Positions 15,941 through 21,126 of a DNA stretch of 21,126 nt are shown here, piece by piece. Every line of letters begins with the position of its first letter. Position 1 is the stretch's first letter. A model generated the notes under the pieces. The model had not been told where the DNA came from and searched no databases. It was given only the letters and a program-made list of their open reading frames with translations. Origin of the DNA: Fomitopsis serialis (Eukaryota > Basidiomycota > Agaricomycetes > Polyporales > Fomitopsidaceae). The stretch lies in contig NW_025955550.1 in assembly GCF_022376445.1 (NCBI RefSeq), positions 1 through 21,126 on the forward strand. The letters are read 5' to 3'. The position numbers were made by a program, and so were the translations under genes.

Positions 15941-17847
15941 CGTGTTCTGCGTACGCCCACGATGTCAGCCCCCTGTCCTCGATCAGCCGCATGACTGCTG
16001 CCGGTAGAGGGCGAGGACAGCAGGCGGCAGACGTGGTGCCTTCCGCCGGGCTCTGCCGATTCCCCGTCTTTCAATGCGGGGATAAGAGCGGACTTGCCTG
16101 GGTACACGGCACTGTGGTTTCTTCATCTTCACCGGTGCGCGGAGGAACTGCAGGGAGCGAAGACAATCCTGGTGAGGTAGCCGGAGGGAAGCACTTCGCA
16201 TTGAACAGCCTGCCGAAGCCGCTAGACGGACGCGGGGTCACGTTGAAGGCGCCCGAGTCGGCGCAACAGATGATGGGGAGAGTGATGAGAACGGGGTAGA
16301 GGTATAGAGGTTGAGGTATGCTCTTGCAAGTTGACGGGTAAGTTGCAGGTGACTGCCATACGCCGAGAATGATACGCAGACTCAAACGTACAGCCTACGT
16401 GCAGCGTTTCCGATGAGGATGAGGATCGCGATAGCTTCTTGCCGGGTGGTCATGGACGGAAACGCTGCGGGTCGAGCTCACGCAGCGCGAGAGTCTGTTC
16501 TGCGTGTTCATCGGCGACCCGAGGAGCGTATCGACGACTCAGTAGCTGCGCGGGCGTGAGTCTAGACAAGGATCACTGCTACTGGCGCGCTCTGCTGACG
16601 CCGGCGGATCCGTAAGGAGCTCGGGTGCGAGAGTGGGTGCGGGGATTACAGTCGCAAGTGCGAGAGACGTATGCGGCCATTTCCGTCGTTGATCAGGGAT
16701 GGCCGTACAGAGGCAACTTTGTCCTCGTTGGTATCAGCATCTACATCGCCCCCCCGACACTTCGTGGGTGATCCGGGGCTTTGTCCACGACCGATAGATC
16801 CGGGGCTGGCTGCCGACGTCGCCCACCGGCACATGCACGAGCGACAGCTGCCTCCGCACGATGCTCCCCTGTGTACACGGAGGAAGAACAGACGCGCGCT
16901 CAGACACGTCGCAACGCGCTCACTAGTGGGTATAACTCACCTGAAATCCTGCACTCCAACGTTTTCGAGATTCTCCGGCTGTTGGATGCAGCGGAGCCCT
17001 TCTGAATAGCATGTCAGGATCCAAGGATCGTAGCCAATGAAGGAGTGCGTACGGGTCGATGCAGAGTCAACGTCGCTGGTTGAGCGTTGGAACGTTGAAC
17101 GCACAAACGGTCCGGCCAACCGTCGCCTTCCGTCCGCTAGCGCCCATCTATACACCGCCAAACAGCACGTTCATCGTGAGCACAGATGAACATCCGTCTG
17201 GGCGACTTGGACGGTACCGGTCGTTCGTTGGATCTCCCTCCCGCTTTGTGAAACGGCCAACCCGCATGCCGAGTCGTCCGATGAAGGTACTTAGTACTCG
17301 GTGCTCAGCTCAGTACTCAGTTGCAGTATGTATATCCAGTCCCGTGCGAGTCGCACGCATCCATTTCTCCTCTTCCCCCTCGTCCTCAAGCCTCAGTACT
17401 TCCGTGTTCTGGCTAGCTCATCCTGTATAGGTCCTATACGCATTCTTGGGCTCTACTATCATAAATACTGCTAGGTGATTCATACTGAATCGATACCTTC
17501 AGCTATGAGAACGCTCGCCAGCACCGCAAAGCCTGAGGCCTGAGCGGGCTTGCCCGACGCAGTCTTCAGTTCGCGTTCAAGTACGCCAGCTGCAGTGCTG
17601 GCAGAGCCATCACGCTACATCCGAAGCTCTGAGTGCTCGACCTGAACGAAATCCGGTGCTGCCCTTTGCAAGCGCTAGCGCTGCCTCGCTTCGACGTTCA
17701 ACGTTCAACGTTCAGACCCAGAGACGTACGGCCAAGACGTACTTACGGCGAAAACGACAGGGCGTCGTTGCAGATGTCAGACGGCCGAGAAATCACATGG
17801 GTAGCAAAGAGGAACATGCTTTGCAAGAAACTAAACATACATAAGAG
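15941..17847. other. Unassigned stretch, possibly including degraded upstream exons of the kinase remnant
   Basis: On the minus strand about 17161-16960 reads SEGLRCIQQPENLENVGVQD up to a perfect CAG/GTGAGT donor at 16960-16955, which looks like a true exon end, but I could not join it to anything. About 16310-16140 has a hydrophobic Pro-rich frame. From 17280 to 17640 I see nothing coding. Near 17694-17714 ACGTTCA is repeated three times in tandem, and GTACT/AGTACT words recur near 17288-17320. No RNA gene was recognised. Confidence 0.3.
17694..17714 (+). repeat. Three tandem copies of ACGTTCA
   Basis: A 7-bp unit is repeated exactly three times; AACGTTGAACG near 17090 contains the same word in inverted form. 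No function is apparent. Confidence 0.6.
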
Positions 17848-18612
17848 TTACTGACTAGTGGCATAGTAGAAGAGGCCTGCCGCAGCGCTCGCGAAGACGA
17901 GGTTGAACAAAAGGGAAGCAAGATGACGAGACAACCATGAGTAACCGCCACCGAAATGGCCATATTCTATGCACTCCTGTAGCTTGCAATGTAAGGCGGC
18001 CAGCTCTTCGTCGGCGACTGCGGCTTGCTGGCTGATCATGATATTGTTCCGTTCGAAGCATCGGTTGATCTTCCAGAAGTCTTCAACAGTGTTGACCTTC
18101 ACTTCCAACCACGTATCCTGCCTGGTGAACCATTTGATGCCCAAATACGGCTACCAGAACACATTACTGTATACCTGGCGAAGTGAAGCGATTGATCGTA
18201 CCTCGCAAAAAATGACCTTCGACTTCTCAGAGAGAAGCATGGGATACGTGTCCTGAAAATCGCTCGTGGCGAGTACGACGGCATCTGCGACGCGACTGAC
18301 ATCAGTGATACAAATACAGGTAAGTAAGAGGAAACTCACAACGCCCACAGGCTAACTGTGCGAACACCATCTTCCCAGGATAATCCGCATCGATTGCCAT
18401 GCCGTCGACAAGAGGCTCCCCATCCTCATTGTAAACATTAAATTCGTTGATGGCTCCGGAATAAATCACAGTAGTTCCCCTGAGAAAGGGACCAGTCAGT
18501 TGGCATGTAGTCCGTAATAACCACGACATCACCTTGGTAGCGATGGCAGTGGCTTCAAGATATCATGTAAATATACGGACACAGGAGTCCAGACGGCGGA
18601 AATGAGCGTCAT
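17848..18612 (-). CDS. Four-exon gene for a 199-aa protein with a C-terminal membrane anchor
   Basis: Exons 18612-18533, 18479-18340, 18284-18175 and 18117-17848 total exactly 600 nt in one frame from ATG to TAA. Introns are 53, 55 and 57 nt with GTGATG, GTGAGT and GTATAC donors; the first contains an AACTGAC branch-like sequence. The protein starts MTLISAVWTPVSVYLHDILK, then GTTVIYSGAINEFNVYNEDG, VDGMAIDADYPGKMVFAQLA, a middle LATSDFQDTYPMLLSEKSKV, a charged helical region, and ends with the hydrophobic LASLLFNLVFASAAAGLFYY and a short ATSQ tail. That layout is typical of a tail-anchored protein facing the cytosol. I do not recognise the family. The third exon could instead begin at 18292, which reads more naturally (RVADAVVLAT) but then needs a non-canonical donor. 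It is the best candidate in the window for a small intact gene. Confidence 0.72.
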
Positions 18613-18669
18613 GATGCACCACCAAGAGATATGGGAGTTCGTCTAGCGTCCGGCGACCGTCTCACGCTG

Positions 18670-18677
18670 CTTATATG
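18670..18677 (-). promoter_or_regulatory. TATA box ATATAAG of the 199-aa gene
   Basis: On the minus strand CACATATAAGCAGCG lies about 60 bases upstream of the proposed ATG at 18612, a usual fungal spacing for TATA and a short leader. Confidence 0.5.
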
Positions 18678-18679
18678 TG

Positions 18680-19980
18680 GACCTGAAACAGCCATACCTG
18701 GTTTGCATTGTCAGTCAGACAGACGCTTCCCGACACCACCGCCGAACAATGACTTGAGACGGGGAAAGCCGCGTTGACTCGTGTAATATCGCCCGCCCGC
18801 ATCGAGGACTAGGGAGAGAGATTCAACAAGTCATCTGGTAATGCTGCCGTAGTGAAAGAGAGCCATGCAATAGAGTACCCAACCATTGATGATAGAGACA
18901 GTCCCCATGCTCGGCGAGTTATATCTATAGTATGAATGCAAGCGACTCGCCGTAATACACGTGACACCGCTATAAGTTAGTATATAATACAGTATAATGA
19001 CGGATGGAGCTAAGACCACCGCGGTCACATCCGTATTGTGACCGTGACGCTGTCCACGAAGCGCCCAGAGGGTGGCCCGGAGGTCCCGGCGGGACTCCGA
19101 GGTTCGACCGCGCGCCGCCTGTCTCCGAGTCCTTGCCCGCTCGTTCGCGTTACCCACCAGACTAGACTATCTGCGCCCTCACTCAATCGACGACTATGAC
19201 AGTCCGCCTCTTGCACTTTCGCCCCACCGCTCTGACCCGGGTCTGACTCAATACTGTTCCGCGACAATGATACAGGCCCACCCACACGGCGCAATGAATC
19301 CCACCTCCGACACGACGCCGCTACTCATACGTGCTCCAACACACCTGGACGTCGTCCTACGTACGTGCTACAATCATACCTGATCACCCGTCGTACTCAC
19401 TGCTTACTCTGCTGTGTACATTGCTCTAGCTGTAGCATCGTCACACAACACGTTCGTACTAAGCCCACCCGCCGTCAATGATGTCTCCGACTAGCCTAGG
19501 CAGACCAACGTCGCCTGCTACGCTTCATAGCGCAAGTATGCAACACCACGCAAGGCATACGGGGTCCTGTTGCACACGCAAGACGTCAGTGAGGGATGCT
19601 TGGAGCGAGGATGCTGCCCTCGCGTGTCCAGCAGACCTCCGAGTCGCTTGTTCTCAGTTGTACAGCGCAGCCACAAGCCGCCTCACTGGCTCGCGCTTAA
19701 CGTGTGTGTCGACTTCGTTGCGCAGGACATATTGGGTGTCTGAGTAGGTAGATGTGCGATGCTGCCGCGCGCCCGGTAGTCGTTCCGCTGTCGCCAGATC
19801 AACAACGCCTGAGGTCGGGCAACCACGCGCTCGCCCTTTGCGCAACGGCGAGTCCGACGCGCCAAGGTTCCGACGGAAGGTCCGACCCACGGCGGAGGCG
19901 ACCCACGCGCTATGCGTTCGCAAACCCGACGAGCAGGTCGCCCCGACGCGTGTAAACGCAAGCGGAGATGATGTAACCCT
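18680..19980. other. Mostly unassigned; A/T-rich patch then C-rich plus-strand sequence
   Basis: From 18900 to 19010 is A/T-rich with several TATA-like words on both strands. On the plus strand a 103-codon frame (19072-19383) contains MNPTSDTTPLLIRAPTHLDV and is cut by a strong GTACGT donor at 19361 followed by a CTAG acceptor near 19430, which hints at a spliced transcript, but the sequence after the acceptor is not open for long. A minus frame at 19157-18831 has two hydrophobic stretches and no family look. I do not call a gene here. Confidence 0.3.
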
Positions 19981-20064
19981 TTAGCACGAACACCCAGCCA
20001 CCGCGAGGGCGAGCACAGGGAGTTCGACAGAGAGGAGAGGAGAATCAGGACGAGGACGACTCTG

Positions 20065-20604
20065 GTGAATACTGTCTCCTTCTTCCTCCACTACCCTCTG
20101 CTCCTCCACACGTGCATTACGCGCACCCGTCCTCATCCAACATGCACCCGTCCTCATCATCCATGCACCCGTCCTCGCCCAACGCGCCCATGGCCCCACC
20201 GCGCGCTCTTGAGCCCGCGCTGCCGCCTGTTTACACGCCCGCGGATCTCCCGCGTCATCCGCCAGCGTCCGCTCACGAGAGCCGCGCTGTGCAAGCCCCC
20301 TGCGTGCCTGGCATCCGCCCCGCTCGTTCACCCACCTCCGTCCGCTCACCGCTCCCCATCTCGCACCCTAGGCAGCGGAACAACACGCGCGGTTGGCCCC
20401 CATATATACCGGGCTGTGCGGAACCACTGCGCGCCCGGTAGCCACCCCGCAGCAGCAAACCTGGCAGCTAGCATGGCTACAAACACTCCAAGGCACCCAG
20501 GGGACACCCCTCTTCGCAGGAACGAGCCTTTGCAAGATCGCGAGCGGGGGCCACCAGGCACGAGCACGCCGGACTGGAGGGAAGTAGGGAAGGACCACGC
20601 GTGA
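20065..20604 (+). CDS. Possible exon of a Pro/Arg/Ser-rich hypothetical protein
   Basis: A 180-codon frame with Thr/Pro/Arg-rich beginning and a more ordinary second half (TTRAVGPHIYRAVRNHCAPG, then MATNTPRHPGDTPLRRNEPL and GTSTPDWREVGKDHA). Another plus frame (20112-20441) is also open and reads the 21-bp repeat as HPSSS-type heptads, so the real frame is uncertain. The high GC of the region makes long stop-free frames expected. Support for the 20065 frame is that TTRAV..YRAV.N..APGSHPA is echoed in the open frame near 21020-21126. Confidence 0.3.
   Translation: MNTVSFFLHYPLLLHTCITRTRPHPTCTRPHHPCTRPRPTRPWPHRALLSPRCRLFTRPRISRVIRQRPLTRAALCKPPACLASAPLVHPPPSAHRSPSRTLGSGTTRAVGPHIYRAVRNHCAPGSHPAAANLAASMATNTPRHPGDTPLRRNEPLQDRERGPPGTSTPDWREVGKDHA
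20123..20185 (+). repeat. 21-bp tandem repeat, three copies
   Basis: GCACCCGTCCTC recurs at 20123, 20144 and 20165, 21 bases apart, with AT-A or CCA-type differences between copies. In one frame it encodes the heptad M-H-P-S-S-S-x. It may be coding, but the length is also compatible with simple slippage. Confidence 0.7.
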
Positions 20605-21126
20605 CTACGACCCCGGAAAGTATTTCCGTTTGCCCTCGCCGACTCATCTTCCGCATCCACCTACCTCTCCTCTGTCCTCGACGTACCTACGCCCCGCCAC
20701 GCATTATCCTGCCCATCCGAGTCGCGCTTGCGCCCCCGCGCAACGTTTACTCCCGCGCTTCACAAGAATCACAACCCACGACCTCCACGCCCTCTTCCAG
20801 TACTTCTCCCTTGCACTTTCATCGTCCGACGACCCTCGAACTCCCTCGTGCGGGCGGCTTGTCAGTCGAGTACGCCTCATCGCCCGGTGCGAAGACCAAG
20901 GAGCCCGCGCACCGTCTGCTCGCAAGCTCGCCGAGAAAATAGTCCCAGTGCGCAATGATGCAGAACACAGAGGTTCGTCCACATCTCCATTGTCACTCCC
21001 GCACCTTGGCCTTTCCGCGGCCCTCGGAACAACTCGCACGGACAGCCAGCAAGGAGGATACCGGGATGTACAGAACGATCGCGCATCCGGTAGCCACCCC
21101 GCCCTTGTCGTCTCAGCTCCAATGTG
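20603..21126 (+). CDS. Open frame running off the right edge (possible exon)
   Basis: From 20603 to the last base the frame GAC TAC GAC has no stop for 174 codons. It begins Pro/Ser/Thr-rich and becomes more charged (HDLHALFQYFSLALSSSDDP, KLAEKIVPVRNDAEHRG), ending TTRTDSQQGGYRDVQNDRAS then GSHPALVVSAPM at the window edge. No start codon is near its beginning, so it would be an internal or downstream exon. Its ending echoes the frame at 20365-20470. High GC weakens the argument; I cannot name a family. Confidence 0.35.

Noticed and set aside
1..21126. tRNA or rRNA genes
   Set aside because: I looked for GGTTCGAATCC-like B boxes and rRNA-like stretches and found none that fit a cloverleaf; a covariance search would be needed to exclude small RNAs fully.

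Overview
The window looks like a gene-sparse, repeat-scarred stretch of a filamentous basidiomycete (probably agaricomycete) genome. The evidence is many short introns of about 34-60 nt with GTRNGT donors and YAG acceptors, TATA-type promoters, spliced genes on the minus strand, and decayed copies of retroelement, phosphatase and kinase families whose closest remembered relatives are agaricomycete. All identifications come from reading motifs; nothing was searched against a database.

Layout. Position 1-391 is the acidic C-terminal exon of a plus-strand gene that enters from the left. Positions 795-2003 (minus) hold a seven-exon, 295-aa gene of unknown function. Positions 2895-4062 (minus) look like a multi-pass membrane protein gene with incompletely resolved splicing. 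From 4.1 to 5.5 kb lies a minus-strand RNase H remnant of a LINE-like retroelement, split by a 1,038-bp element with terminal inverted repeats and a TA duplication. From 5.6 to 7.1 kb are G/A-rich blocks, a 10-bp minisatellite and the C-terminal tail of a second LINE-like copy. Positions 7428-8398 (minus) hold a dead dual-specificity phosphatase gene.

Positions 8729-14096 (minus) carry the dominant gene, of at least ten exons and about 1,600 aa. It has a large, probably disordered central exon with four near-identical 43-residue repeats, and a C-terminal region resembling an uncharacterised agaricomycete family. Its likely promoter (TATA, a 16-bp tandem duplication, TGCGTCA sites) is at 14.25-14.5 kb. 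Positions about 14770-15940 (minus) are the ruin of a Rim15-like AGC protein kinase. From 16.0 to 17.8 kb little can be assigned. Positions 17848-18612 (minus) hold a compact, apparently intact four-exon gene for a 199-aa protein with a C-terminal membrane anchor. From about 19 kb to the end there is C-rich, low-stop sequence on the plus strand with a motif recurring about every 650 bp and a 21-bp tandem repeat; it may include an exon that runs off the window.

The genes do not form a pathway. The genome-biology picture is a minus-strand-dominated region where three or four genes keep open, phase-consistent exons (the 295-aa, ~1,600-aa and 199-aa genes, perhaps the membrane gene) among dead signalling-gene copies and nested transposon debris.
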